This document shows positions 38,523 through 48,024 of a stretch of 64,000 bases of DNA, piece after piece. Source of the DNA: Desulfococcaceae bacterium (GTDB taxonomy: Bacteria > Desulfobacterota > Desulfobacteria > Desulfobacterales > Desulfosalsimonadaceae); NCBI GenBank assembly GCA_030145385.1, contig JAQYVU010000003.1, positions 88,739-152,738 of the forward strand, written 5' to 3'. The notes beneath the pieces are model-generated. The model ran no database searches. It was not told the origin of the DNA and was given only the letters and a program-made list of their open reading frames with translations. The translations under genes were made by a program, and so were the position numbers. Each line of letters starts with the position of its first letter. Within the stretch, counting starts at the first letter, position 1.

Positions 38523-39218
38523 TTATCGAACCTCCGGCCATGCTAACCGCCTGAACGGATTTCCTTTTACATAATCATCGACGACGATGGCGTTATCTTC
38601 CACGGATGCGAACTCCGGTTGGTTGCCGGATGAATCGGCAATTCCGGCTGCGACAAATCCGCCGATCTGAATCTGGGTGGGCTTGAATTCCAGTGCCATG
38701 ATGATGGCATTTTCATTGTCCGGCTGCCCGGCCGATGCTTTGCCCTGAAGGCATCCCAGGATAATAATATCCCCGCCGGCGATAACTTCAGCGCCGGGAT
38801 TTAAATCACCAAGAATGATGAGATGTTTTTTAGCCTGGATTTTCTGGCCGGATCGAACACGCCCGGCAATCAGCAAGCCATCATTTCTGTAGTGGTGCCA
38901 GGCATTTCCCATATCCTGCTGCCGGATTCTGTTTCTATTCACCGATCGCTTCGGGGGAGTGGGCTTGGTGACATGGCCGACCTGAAATTCTGCTTTTAAA
39001 TAGCTGCCCAGGGTCTCGATTAATTGGTCATTATTTTCCTGATCATCCTTGCCTGTATCAATAATGACCCTGGCGTTAATTGCCAGGTGCTTGAGACGTT
39101 CAAAAGGCTTGATTAATTCTTTTTTTAACTGTTCAATCGGCAGGGAAGGGTTCACGGCAACCCAGAGACTGTCGCCAACGCCTTTTAATTTGACCGGTGG
39201 ATCCTCGTTATGATTCAT
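38523..39218 (-). CDS. minC: Septum site-determining protein MinC
   Basis: A 231-residue FtsZ assembly inhibitor. The N-terminal FtsZ-binding domain covers about 1-105; the C-terminal beta-helix (about 125-225) shows the typical RVRSGQKIQAKKHLIILGDLNPGAEVIAGGDIIILG pattern and contacts MinD. First gene of the min operon. The linker has TKPTPPKRS. Confidence 0.93.
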   Translation of the reverse strand: MNHNEDPPVKLKGVGDSLWVAVNPSLPIEQLKKELIKPFERLKHLAINARVIIDTGKDDQENNDQLIETLGSYLKAEFQVGHVTKPTPPKRSVNRNRIRQQDMGNAWHHYRNDGLLIAGRVRSGQKIQAKKHLIILGDLNPGAEVIAGGDIIILGCLQGKASAGQPDNENAIIMALEFKPTQIQIGGFVAAGIADSSGNQPEFASVEDNAIVVDDYVKGNPFRRLAWPEVR

Positions 39219-39373
39219 TTTGTCGATTTTAGAAAATTTAAGGATTAATTAGATATCATACATTTAGTAGGTATATATATTAAAAATACAACATATATGT
39301 CAAGCGAGAAAAAATCAGAAGGACAAAAAAATATACTCCCTTCCACCTGCCACCTTCAGCCGAATTCCCTGAT

Positions 39374-41071
39374 TTATAATCGTCCGTTTCTGATAATGGC
39401 TAAAAAAAGCCACAGACCCATAACTGCGGATATGGCAATGCCGGAAAATCCGAAAAAGGACATACCAAAAATAAAAGGCGGTGTTTCGGCTGTGATGACC
39501 ATTGCGGACCCGATGATTAAAGCGGCGATGATAATTGAAAAGGCAATTCGATTCCCGGATTTATTATTTGTTGACTGAATTGTTTCCAGGCTGCTGTTGT
39601 CTATTTTTAAGGAGAGTTTGTGGTCCCTGATCAGGCGGGATATTTCTATCATGTCCGTGGGGAATTGTTTGAAGAATTGAATAAATTCTCCGGTCAGCGT
39701 TTGGATGTCATCGCTCAGCCGCTGGGGATGTACGCGTTCAATTTTGATTTGTTTAATAAACGGTGTGGCCTGCTCAATCATGTCGAAATCCGGATCAAGC
39801 TGCCGGGCAATCCCTTCAATGGTCCCTAATGCTTTCATCATTAAAAAAATATCCGGCGGAATTCTCAGTTTATAACGGGAAACGATATTAAGCAGATCCT
39901 GAAGTAAAAGGCCGATATTCAGGTCTTTTAATGTTTTATGTAAATGGTTTCCTATAAAATCAGCGATCTCCTTTTCCAGGCGCCGGGTGTCCGGTTTTTT
40001 ATCCCAAAAAGTGATTTTAAGGAGCTGACGTGTTGCTTTGAATGAATTTTGATGAACGACACTGTCGATTAAATCAACGAAGTCTTCCCGTGACTGCTGA
40101 TCCACCGCACCGACCTGGCCGAAATCCAGCATGCCGATGACGTTGTTTTCAAGAATAAAGATATTTCCCGAGTGAGGGTCTGAATGGAAAAACCCATGAT
40201 CAAAAATTTGTTTTAGCAGAAGGTTGGCGCCGCAGCCGGTAATCCGTTTTTTATCAACCCCTGCCTTGTCCAGGCGGGCGATGTCCGAAACCTTGGTGCC
40301 GTTCAGGTATTCCATTGTCAGCACGCGTTTTGCGGTCAGTGCCCGATAAACCTCGGGAATATGGATGGTGGGGTCGTCCGTGAAATTTTGTGCAAACCGT
40401 TCCAGGTGACTGGCTTCAATATTATAATCAAGTTCCTTGGCAATAATTCGGCTAAATTCTTCTACAATTTTGATTGGTCGGAGAAATGATATTTCCGTTA
40501 TATTATTTTCAATAACAGATGCCAGATGATACATAATCCCTAAGTCAGTTGCGACCAGATTGTCCAGGCCAGGGCGCTGGACTTTGACCGCCACCTCGCG
40601 GCCGTCTTTTAACCGGGCTTTGTACACCTGGCCGATGGACGCGGATGCGATGGGCGTTGTATCAAAAAAATCAAATATTTCATTTATCCCTAAGTTAAAT
40701 TCAGATTCAATGGTTGCTTTTATTTCAGGAAAATCACATGGCGGCACCATGTCCTGAAGTTTAGAAAGTTCATTAATAAATTTGACGGAGACAAAATCAG
40801 GGCGCATGGACAGGGCTTGGCCCAGTTTTATAAATGCGGGCCCGAGATCTTCAAATGCCATTCGAACGCGTTGGGGGCGGGAATAGCTATCTATCAAATC
40901 CCGTCGTTTCCGTGAGATCAGTTTCAGGCCAGCGTCAATGTACTTGTCGATTTTAAAAGCACCCAGAATATCTTCAAAACCGTATTTGAATAAAATGGTA
41001 ATGATTTGGCGGTAACGGGCATAGTGACGGTAGGTGAGGCCGGCAGCACTGATTTTGCGAATACTTAACAT
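39374..41071 (-). CDS. ABC1/UbiB-family atypical kinase
   Basis: A 565-residue UbiB/AarF-type protein. The KxGQ motif appears as FIKLGQALSMRPDF, the ATP-binding lysine in EVAVKVQRPG, and catalytic motifs in HSDPHSGNIF and GMLDFGQVGAV. Two C-terminal transmembrane segments (about 505-560). Family members support quinone biosynthesis, which fits a menaquinone-using anaerobe. The AAGGA ribosome site lies just inside a 29-bp palindrome-bearing gap after the acyl-CoA dehydrogenase gene. Confidence 0.88.
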   Translation of the reverse strand: MLSIRKISAAGLTYRHYARYRQIITILFKYGFEDILGAFKIDKYIDAGLKLISRKRRDLIDSYSRPQRVRMAFEDLGPAFIKLGQALSMRPDFVSVKFINELSKLQDMVPPCDFPEIKATIESEFNLGINEIFDFFDTTPIASASIGQVYKARLKDGREVAVKVQRPGLDNLVATDLGIMYHLASVIENNITEISFLRPIKIVEEFSRIIAKELDYNIEASHLERFAQNFTDDPTIHIPEVYRALTAKRVLTMEYLNGTKVSDIARLDKAGVDKKRITGCGANLLLKQIFDHGFFHSDPHSGNIFILENNVIGMLDFGQVGAVDQQSREDFVDLIDSVVHQNSFKATRQLLKITFWDKKPDTRRLEKEIADFIGNHLHKTLKDLNIGLLLQDLLNIVSRYKLRIPPDIFLMMKALGTIEGIARQLDPDFDMIEQATPFIKQIKIERVHPQRLSDDIQTLTGEFIQFFKQFPTDMIEISRLIRDHKLSLKIDNSSLETIQSTNNKSGNRIAFSIIIAALIIGSAMVITAETPPFIFGMSFFGFSGIAISAVMGLWLFLAIIRNGRL

Positions 41072-41083
41072 GCATTCCTTAAA

Positions 41084-41112
41084 GGTAATGCCGAATTGAA
41101 TTCGGCATTACC
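41084..41112. repeat. 29-bp near-perfect palindrome upstream of ubiB-like gene
   Basis: GGTAATGCCGAATT (41084-41097) and its exact inverse complement (41099-41112) flank a single base. It sits between the acyl-CoA dehydrogenase stop (41155) and the kinase start (41071), 12 bp from the latter. It could be an operator or a terminator lacking a T-run. Confidence 0.55.
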
Positions 41113-41154
41113 CCTATTGATGAATAAAGATGAAAAGATGAAACGGGCCGTCAG

Positions 41155-43005
41155 TTACACGGCAAATGAATTGTCCAGCATTTCAATTGCCGCGCCGTTG
41201 GTTTCGCCGATTGCGTTGAATTTGCCCATGGTGATGGGAAGAATGGATCGGATGAAAAATTCTGCGGTTTTAATCTGACCATAGTAGAAGGCCGCATCCT
41301 TGTTTTTTTCCGCCTTGGCCCGGATTTCCGCCGGATCATCGCTGCCGGCAAGTTTGATGAGTTTACCCATGGCAATGGTGGATCTCCAGAGATGCATCCA
41401 GGCAAAGCTGACATCACCGGTCACTTCGAGAAACGGATGGGAAAATGCAAATGCATTTAAGATATTATCCGACATGGCGGTTTTAGCAAGATACAGGGCA
41501 GTTTCGCTTAAACGGTTGAGCGCAGCCTCAAAATTTTCTGTGAGCTTGTTTAACGCGGGTATCTCTTTTGCGTCGGTCAGGGTTGCCTGCATCAGTCCCA
41601 GAAAGTCAATAAACGGTTTGCCCTTTTTCATTCCCAGTTTACGCCCCAGAAGATCCATGGACTGGATGCCGTTGGTCCCTTCATAGATCATGAAGATCCG
41701 GCAGTCCCGCATTAACTGTTCAACCGGGTATTCTTTAATATATCCATAACCGCCGTAGATCTGAACACCGTGGCTGGTCACTTCAAGTGCTTTGTCGGTA
41801 ATATATCCCTTGATGATGGGAGTCAGAATGGCGGTCAGGTCTTCAAGCCTTTCTTTTTCCGCCGGATCCGTGGCGAGGTCTTCCAGATCCTGAACATACC
41901 CGCCGTAATAGATGAGGCTCCTCATGCCGTCAACATAGGCTTTCATGTTCATCAGCTGGCGACGGACATCCGGATGTTCAATAATGGCTACATCCTTGGC
42001 ATCAGGATCCTTTCCGGCAGTCAGATGCTTGCTCTGAATTCTTTCCCTGGCATAGTTTAAAGCATATATATATGAAGCTGTTGAAACGGCAAATCCCTGA
42101 AGTCCGACCAGCTGGCGGGCTTCGTTCATCATCAGAAACATGGCACGCATGCCTTTGTTCTCTTCCCCGATCAGTTCACCGACGCAATTGCCTTTGCCGC
42201 CAAGGGTCAGCGAGCATGTACAGTTACCGTGAAGCCCCATTTTTTCTTCAATCCCCGTGCAAACCACATCATTGAATTCACCCAGGCTGCCGTCATCATT
42301 GACCCGGTATTTGGGTACAAGAAAAAGGGAGATCCCGGCGGTTCCTGCAGGTGCACCTTCAATTCGGGCAAGGCACGGGTGAACTATATTGCCCACCATA
42401 TTATGTTCACCGCCGGAGATGAAGATCTTTGATCCGGTAATCGAATAGGTGCCGTCATCATTTTTTTTGGCCGTGGATTCCAGTGCCCCGACATCGGAAC
42501 CTGCGGTGGGTTCCGTGAGCAGCATGGTCCCGGACCATTCGCCGGTATATATTTTTTCCAGATATGTCTTTTTTTGTTTTTCCGTGCCGATGGTTTCAAT
42601 CATTTTTCCCGCCCCGTGAGTCAGGCCGTAATATAGCATGAATGCAGGGTTGGCACCGTAAAAATATTCATTGGCTGCAAGCGATATGGTTTTTGGCATG
42701 CCCTGACCGCCCCAATCCGGGTCATCAACCATGCCGGGCCATTCTCCTTCATTAAACAGCTTGAAAACCCGGTGATATTCTTCCGGGACTCTGACTTCGC
42801 CATTGTCGAATATACAGCCTTCATCACTGAGCTGCTGGGTGGGCAGAATTTCTTTTATTGCCAGCATCCGGGCTTCTGAAACGATCATGTCGACTGTTTT
42901 TTTGGTAAAGTCACGGAATCGTTCATTTTTTGATAATTTCGCCACTTCCAGCTGCTCATGGAGTACAAAGTCCACATCTCTGCGATCTGCAATCAATTGC
43001 GCCAT
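41155..43005 (-). CDS. Acyl-CoA dehydrogenase, long form
   Basis: About 616 residues from ATG 43005, which has AAGGAGAT eight bases upstream; an upstream in-frame start (43062) has none. The domains are the N-terminal ACAD helical domain, the middle beta domain (LLTEPTAGSDVGALES, KIFISGGEHN), the C-terminal FAD domain with the catalytic Glu in MIYEGTNGIQSMDLLGRKL, and the extra C-terminal helical domain of ~600-residue ACADs. It oxidises acyl-CoA to enoyl-CoA and passes electrons to an electron-transfer flavoprotein. A role in fatty-acid or dicarboxylate degradation is inferred. Confidence 0.93.
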   Translation of the reverse strand: MAQLIADRRDVDFVLHEQLEVAKLSKNERFRDFTKKTVDMIVSEARMLAIKEILPTQQLSDEGCIFDNGEVRVPEEYHRVFKLFNEGEWPGMVDDPDWGGQGMPKTISLAANEYFYGANPAFMLYYGLTHGAGKMIETIGTEKQKKTYLEKIYTGEWSGTMLLTEPTAGSDVGALESTAKKNDDGTYSITGSKIFISGGEHNMVGNIVHPCLARIEGAPAGTAGISLFLVPKYRVNDDGSLGEFNDVVCTGIEEKMGLHGNCTCSLTLGGKGNCVGELIGEENKGMRAMFLMMNEARQLVGLQGFAVSTASYIYALNYARERIQSKHLTAGKDPDAKDVAIIEHPDVRRQLMNMKAYVDGMRSLIYYGGYVQDLEDLATDPAEKERLEDLTAILTPIIKGYITDKALEVTSHGVQIYGGYGYIKEYPVEQLMRDCRIFMIYEGTNGIQSMDLLGRKLGMKKGKPFIDFLGLMQATLTDAKEIPALNKLTENFEAALNRLSETALYLAKTAMSDNILNAFAFSHPFLEVTGDVSFAWMHLWRSTIAMGKLIKLAGSDDPAEIRAKAEKNKDAAFYYGQIKTAEFFIRSILPITMGKFNAIGETNGAAIEMLDNSFAV

Positions 43006-43181
43006 AATTCTATATCTCCTTTTATAATTTTTCTCGTGTGTTCCTTTTTTTGTGCGTATCAATTATCAATGATAAATAAATTTTTTTGATTCTGGCAAAA
43101 ATTTTTAAAATAATCATGCAGTAAAGTCAAGGGACTTCAAGGGCATTTAACCGGATTCAGCCAAAGGAATATCGTTTGATT

Positions 43182-43210
43182 GCGGTTGCCGCAGGGGCAG
43201 CGGCAATCGC
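43182..43210. terminator. Hairpin between ferritin-like and acyl-CoA dehydrogenase genes
   Basis: GCGGTTGCCGC (43182-43192) pairs with GCGGCAATCGC (43200-43210) around a 7-base loop with one G-T pair. A T-rich run follows on the plus strand, not on the minus strand where the genes lie, so its direction is puzzling. It may end readthrough of the ferritin-like gene. Confidence 0.35.
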
Positions 43211-43259
43211 TTTATCATTTTAATTTTTCATTCAAATCGGATTTTATGTCGAGTTCTTT

Positions 43260-44111
43260 TTATTTCAGCCAGTCTTTGATTTCTTCAGCTTCATAAGTTT
43301 CCTGCTTTATCGATAGATCCAGATTGGCTATCAGGCCAGAGTGTTTTTGAGCTTCCGGGTCATTTTGAATATTTTCATGAAGATCACGGGTTGCCTGAAC
43401 ACTTTCCAGGCTGTTTTTAAGAGCCACGCCGATTGAAGCGGAAGTGGAAATGTTACCTTTTATTAAACGGGGTTCCAACCCGTTTTCAGCGACTTCTTCG
43501 GCAATATGGGCCAGCTGTTTCATCTTGGTGAATGAAAAGTCAATGATTTGCCAGCCGGAAAGTCCGTTGCCTTGAAAAACCCACGCATCCCGGATGGCCT
43601 GGAGCATCTGGGTATATTTTGCTTCCACAATTGTTTGAATTTTTTCAACAAAGCTTTCCGGCAGTTCATTTTCATCGCCCGGAAGGCTTTGGGCCTGCTG
43701 CTGTGTCAGTTTGTCATGAATTTTCTGGAATTTTTTTGCATGCATTTCCGATTCCCAGGCTTCCCGTTGAAGCACCCGTTTAATATGTGGGTCATCCATT
43801 AAATCCGCTTCTTTCATGTAGTGGGGGATTAATTTTTTTTCATACGCCACATAGGATTTGAATATGGTTTTCCGGTTTGTCGGATCATAGGGGTAGGGAG
43901 CCGGGGTTAAATCCGGTTCGCCGCCCAGCTTTCCGATGATCATTCCCAGCCAGTGCATGTGCCACATTTCTTCCCTGGCGCGAGACAGCAGGCCGGCGCC
44001 TAAGGCAGAGTCTTCTCCTTCAAGATAGCTGTGAATCAGATAACGGATAATGGCGGCGTGTTCATCTGTCAGGTCCCTGTTGAGCATATTGATGAGTTTT
44101 TCATTTTCCAT
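43260..44111 (-). CDS. Ferritin-like di-iron protein
   Basis: About 283 residues. The first ~145 form a ferritin-like four-helix bundle with di-iron ligand pattern: LTDEHAAIIRYL (helix A Glu/His), REEMWHMHWLG (ExxH) and AWESEMHAKKF (ExxxH). The C-terminal half is helical with no recognised domain (AEEVAENGLEPRL). Related to bacterioferritin/Dps-like proteins. AGGAG eight bases upstream supports ATG 44111 over GTG 44120. Iron storage or oxidative protection is inferred. Confidence 0.75.
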   Translation of the reverse strand: MENEKLINMLNRDLTDEHAAIIRYLIHSYLEGEDSALGAGLLSRAREEMWHMHWLGMIIGKLGGEPDLTPAPYPYDPTNRKTIFKSYVAYEKKLIPHYMKEADLMDDPHIKRVLQREAWESEMHAKKFQKIHDKLTQQQAQSLPGDENELPESFVEKIQTIVEAKYTQMLQAIRDAWVFQGNGLSGWQIIDFSFTKMKQLAHIAEEVAENGLEPRLIKGNISTSASIGVALKNSLESVQATRDLHENIQNDPEAQKHSGLIANLDLSIKQETYEAEEIKDWLK

Positions 44112-44161
44112 CGTCAGCACTCCTGTGATTTTGTCGTTTTAAGATTTTTAAAAATATAAAT

Positions 44162-44199
44162 AAAAAAGCCGGAAACCACGATGAGTGTGACTTCCGGCC
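44162..44199 (-). terminator. Intrinsic terminator after the exported protein at 44.2-44.9 kb
   Basis: On the minus strand GCCGGAA (44192-44198 read in reverse complement) pairs with TTCCGGC, with an inner GTG/CAC extension, and is followed by TTTTTTATTTAT. It lies about 40 bp after the stop of the exported protein gene. Confidence 0.75.
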
Positions 44200-44233
44200 A
44201 ATTGGGAATTGATAGTTAGCAGATAATGATTTG

Positions 44234-44905
44234 TTATGGGGCGACAGTAGCCTCTGTAAATGTGACCCAGTAACCTTTCTGAAAACCGTCCAGCGAGAGA
44301 GTAATGGAAAATTCCGAGGCATCACCGTCGCTGTTTAAGTCACCGGCAGTAATCGTCTGAGTTCCGAGATTTAGCGCATGCCCGTTATATTCCGGTGTGT
44401 TATTGTCGGAATTATCGATGGTGCCGCTGAAACTGTTAAAATCAGCTGTCAGATCTCCATAGACATCATCAGCTCCCCACGTGATGGATTTCAGTTGGCG
44501 GGTTGCCGGGTCGTCAATATTTTCGAATTCAGCTGAAAAATACATCCCTTCAGTGCGAAAGTCTGTACTGGGGTCTTCAAAGTCTGTCCCGATTACGACA
44601 TTTTCCCAGTCCTCATCCCAAGCAAACCCGGGTGTTGGATCTTTGTAGTTATATTCGTCATGATATCCAAGCTTTAATGATTCGATTTCAGTATATTGAT
44701 AGGTGTTGATATTAAACCAGGCATATGTTTCCGAAATACCGCCGCCCAAATCGTTGATGGCAAAATCGGTAAATCCGGCTTTTGCATAAACGCCGGATAA
44801 TTCATCGTCATTTAAAGATTGTAATTCGCACAGACCGGTTCCTGTAAAAAAAATAATTGTGAATGAGATCGACAGGAATGCGGAAAAGATTTTTTTTGTA
44901 TACAT
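44234..44905 (-). CDS. Exported protein with L-x-x-L-x-D-x-E-L-S-x-V motif
   Basis: A 223-residue exported protein. Signal peptide ends near residue 26 (GTGLC-ELQS). The mature start ELQSLNDDELSGVYAKAG is the conserved N-terminal motif found on a group of exported beta-rich proteobacterial proteins (DUF6160-like). The rest is Asp/Asn/Thr-rich, beta-predicted and has GDLNSDGDASEF. No enzymatic motif. GGAG lies upstream of the ATG and a terminator follows; single-gene unit. Confidence 0.6.
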   Translation of the reverse strand: MYTKKIFSAFLSISFTIIFFTGTGLCELQSLNDDELSGVYAKAGFTDFAINDLGGGISETYAWFNINTYQYTEIESLKLGYHDEYNYKDPTPGFAWDEDWENVVIGTDFEDPSTDFRTEGMYFSAEFENIDDPATRQLKSITWGADDVYGDLTADFNSFSGTIDNSDNNTPEYNGHALNLGTQTITAGDLNSDGDASEFSITLSLDGFQKGYWVTFTEATVAP

Positions 44906-45025
44906 GGGGGCTCCGTTTTTAAATCAATAGAACTTCCATTATATGATAATATCACGATCAAAAGAACTTGCTGATTTTCTATTAATATTTATGGCATGTC
45001 AAGAAAATTCAGCCCATAAAATATA

Positions 45026-45127
45026 TCAGATATTCCTTTTCTTGATGGCGATTGCGATACAAACGCTTGCGCCTCCCCAGGTCAGGGAGATGCCGAACAT
45101 CATCATTAAAATAGCGCCAAACGTCAA
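45026..45127 (-). CDS. MetS-like small subunit of the NSS transporter
   Basis: A 33-residue membrane peptide missed by length cut-offs. It starts TTG 45127 with AAGGAGG seven bases upstream and lies just after the NSS transporter gene (24-bp gap). It reads as one transmembrane helix (GAILMMMFGISLTWGGASVC) followed by a basic tail IKKRNI. This is the size, topology and position of MetS-type peptides that accompany prokaryotic NSS transporters such as MetP of Corynebacterium. Function as a transporter partner is inferred. Confidence 0.7.
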   Translation of the reverse strand: MTFGAILMMMFGISLTWGGASVCIAIAIKKRNI

Positions 45128-45150
45128 AATAACCTCCTTTTCTTCAGGCA

Positions 45151-46632
45151 TTAATGATCAATTTTAAGCGGCTTTTTCCATTTAATCAACGACAAAATCA
45201 AGCTTAAAACAATCGCAGAAACCCATACCCCCCATCCGAGACCGGCAAGAGCTGCGAATGAGTAGTCTCCATAGGGCGTTTTAATGTCGCCGATAAAGTT
45301 TTGAACGGCAGTAATGCCTAAGACGATGGGCGTCAGTATTTTAATGCAGAAATTCCACCAGGCCCCGACGTTGAAATCTGAAATCGGATGGATATGATCT
45401 TTAACGCTGTTGAGATTAAAAAACCATCCGAGCAGAATCACTTCAATTAACCCGGCAAAAACAATATTAAAATTGTTAATAAAATGATCAACAATGTCTA
45501 AGATTAAAAGTCCGCTGCCGGTCGTGAAAATAAGGCTCAATAAACCGGCTGTCAAACAGTAGCCGGTGACCACTTTTTTTCTGCTCAGGTTAAATTTGTC
45601 CATAATACCGGACACAACTGTTTCACTGATGGATATTTCAGATGACATACCGGCGCAGACAATGGAGATGAAAAACAGAACTCCCACAAAGGTTTGCATG
45701 AATGGAAGCTGGTTTACTGCTTCGGGTAATGTTGCAAAAGCCAGAAAAACGCCGGATAGTTTGGCCGGTAGCTCTCCTCCGGACTGGTGCATCATAAAAC
45801 CGATGATGCCGAAGACGGTTATTCCTGAAAGCAGGCTGAATCCGCAATTTAAAAAACCGGTGATAAATGCATTGTTAACAATGTCTGATTTGTCCGGTAA
45901 GTAACTTGAATAACATATCATAATTCCGAAAGCAATGCTCAGCGAAAAAAAGATCTGGCCGTAGGCGGCGACCCATACCCCGGCATCCAGGATTCTTGAG
46001 AAATCGGGTTTGAATAACAGCTCCAGGCCTTTTGACGCACCGGGCAGGGTAACGCTTCTGATAAGCAGGATCAGCAGGATAATAATGAGAATGGGCATAA
46101 AAATTTTATTCGAAACTTCAATGCCTTTTTTGACACCGCTGTACAGGACAATAAAGTTGATTGTCCATACAATCAGCACGGTGAATACAATCGGCGCCCG
46201 GATTCCGTCGAAATCAAACGGCGATCCGGTCAGCCCGAGAAAGTTTTCCGTAAAAAAAGCAATCGTATCGGCGCCCCAGGATTGTGACAGGGAAAACCAG
46301 ATGTAATTAAAGGCCCAGCCGATGATGACAACATAGTAAACAGAGATGACAAAACTGATGGCCAGCTGCCACCAGCCAAGCCACTCCCATCGTTTATTTA
46401 AGCTGGCAAACGTTAAGGGGGCTGATCCTTTCATTTTATGACCAATACCGAATTCTAATATCAAAATCGGAATTCCGGCAGTCAGCAGGGCAAAAAAATA
46501 AGGGATGAGAAAAGCACCTCCGCCGTTGTCATAAGCCATATATGGAAATCGCCAGATGTTTCCGAGACCGATCGCAGATCCTACCGCTGATAATATAAAG
46601 CCGCTTCGACTGCCCCATTGTTCGCGCTTCAT
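45151..46632 (-). CDS. Sodium-dependent transporter of the NSS/SNF family
   Basis: About 493 residues, eleven to twelve membrane segments. The N-terminal signature WGSRSGFILSAVGSAIGLGN and WRFPYMAYDNGGGAFLIPY forms the sodium and substrate sites of LeuT-like symporters. Prokaryotic members import amino acids or small amines. ATG 46632 has AAGGGA eight bases upstream and precedes the conserved start; the frame extends 14 residues further without support. A small MetS-like peptide gene follows it in the same orientation. Confidence 0.9.
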   Translation of the reverse strand: MKREQWGSRSGFILSAVGSAIGLGNIWRFPYMAYDNGGGAFLIPYFFALLTAGIPILILEFGIGHKMKGSAPLTFASLNKRWEWLGWWQLAISFVISVYYVVIIGWAFNYIWFSLSQSWGADTIAFFTENFLGLTGSPFDFDGIRAPIVFTVLIVWTINFIVLYSGVKKGIEVSNKIFMPILIIILLILLIRSVTLPGASKGLELLFKPDFSRILDAGVWVAAYGQIFFSLSIAFGIMICYSSYLPDKSDIVNNAFITGFLNCGFSLLSGITVFGIIGFMMHQSGGELPAKLSGVFLAFATLPEAVNQLPFMQTFVGVLFFISIVCAGMSSEISISETVVSGIMDKFNLSRKKVVTGYCLTAGLLSLIFTTGSGLLILDIVDHFINNFNIVFAGLIEVILLGWFFNLNSVKDHIHPISDFNVGAWWNFCIKILTPIVLGITAVQNFIGDIKTPYGDYSFAALAGLGWGVWVSAIVLSLILSLIKWKKPLKIDH

Positions 46633-47100
46633 TAAGTGAATCCCTTGCATTATTTTGTATTGACAGAAAATCAATGATTGATACGTCAGGAATAAAGTTT
46701 TTCTATTCTACTGATATTCAATCATTTTTCAAGGACAAATCTATTTGTTGCTAACAGGTCAAAAGGCAAGATTGGATTTAATCGTTGATTTGGTTATTGA
46801 AAATACTTGCTGATTGCAAATCGAAAAGATAAACTTTTTAAAATGGCTTCGTAAAACGAGATGCGATAGTGCTTAACAACGCTGTAAGCGGAAATATTCC
46901 TATCAGGCAGGCCAGGATTTTTTACTCGGCAATTGACATGTCCCATTTGTCGGAATTGGAATCTTGCCCACTGTTTTATGTGTAATTCGGGAAGTTGACA
47001 AGACGCTATGCTCTAAGTGTTCTCCGTGGTAAATTGTATTTTTTTTGAGTTCACCAAATATTAGCAATATCAATAATGATGCGGAAAAGGAATCCGGAGT
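46633..47100. other. Gene-free region between the NSS transporter and NAD kinase
   Basis: 468 bp between divergent genes. I see no gene. ATGGCTTCGTAAAACGAGATGCG near 46852 resembles one edge of the palindromic element at 27499 and may be a decayed copy. The promoters of both flanking genes must lie here but no clear pair could be assigned. Confidence 0.4.
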
Positions 47101-47961
47101 GTGAAAAGTATCGGCTTATATGTAAAGCAGGATGAGGAAGCTCTCAGAAAAGCGGATGCGCTGGAAAAGTGGCTTAATTCAAAAAATATTTCAGTGATCC
47201 GGGCTCAGAGTTATTTTCCCGATAATTCGGGGAGTAAAAATAATATCGTCAATCAGTCTGCTCCGGAAGGATTATTTTGTGTTTTTGTTTTGGGGGGAGA
47301 CGGAACTTTTTTAAGCGCCTCCCGATGGGTCGGGCAACATAATATCCCGTTGATCGGTGCCAAGTTTGGCGAAGTCGGATTTCTGGCAGTCACTGCGGGG
47401 AAAAACCTTTTTTCCGCTGCCCGGCGGGTACTGGAAAATGATTATGTCATTCAAGAACGGTCCCGTCTGCTGGTGGAAGTTATTCGCGAAGGAAAGGAAA
47501 TTGCCACAGAAACCGTTTTAAATGATGTGGTGATCAATAAAGGGGCACTGGCCCGGCTGGCTGATATTGAAACCTATATCAACGATCATTACCTGACGAC
47601 CTACCGGAGTGACGGACTGATTGTCGCGTCCCCGACCGGTTCCACGGCTTATTCACTGGCGGCCGGGGGGCCTGTTATCCATCCGGAAGTACAGGGCATT
47701 ATCATTAACCCGATCTGCCCGTTTACATTAACCAACCGGTGCATGATCCTGCCCAATACGGTTCGAATTAAAATCCGGCTGGTTGAAAAAACGACTGATA
47801 TTTTTATAACATTTGACGGTCAAAAAGTTATTGAAATTAGTGATAAGGACACAATCCTTATTTCAAAGAGCCCGCATCCCGTTAAAATCATGACTTTTCC
47901 GGATCAGAATTATTTTGATATTTTGAAAGCGAAGCTCCGCTGGAGCGGGGGCCGCACCTGA
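47101..47961 (+). CDS. nadK: NAD kinase
   Basis: A 286-residue NAD/polyP-ATP kinase: GGDGTFLSASR (phosphate-binding GGDGT), FGEVGFLA, DVVINKGALARL, TYRSDGLIVASPTGSTAYSLAAGGP. It makes NADP from NAD in the cytoplasm. GTG start. Typical length. Stands alone; the downstream ACAD gene is convergent. Confidence 0.93.
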   Translation: MKSIGLYVKQDEEALRKADALEKWLNSKNISVIRAQSYFPDNSGSKNNIVNQSAPEGLFCVFVLGGDGTFLSASRWVGQHNIPLIGAKFGEVGFLAVTAGKNLFSAARRVLENDYVIQERSRLLVEVIREGKEIATETVLNDVVINKGALARLADIETYINDHYLTTYRSDGLIVASPTGSTAYSLAAGGPVIHPEVQGIIINPICPFTLTNRCMILPNTVRIKIRLVEKTTDIFITFDGQKVIEISDKDTILISKSPHPVKIMTFPDQNYFDILKAKLRWSGGRT

Positions 47962-47984
47962 TCCCGAGGGCTGAGCAGGTCTGT

Positions 47985-48024
47985 AACTTCGTTATTCAGC
48001 CATCGAAGTAAAGAATTACGTCTT
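47985..48024 (-). repeat. Dispersed 40-bp repeat, copy B
   Basis: Inverted relative to copy A at 34067-34106, with about nine tenths identity, including GATGGCTGAATAACGAAGTT read on the minus strand. It covers the stop codon of the acyl-CoA dehydrogenase-like gene at 48016. Confidence 0.6.
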
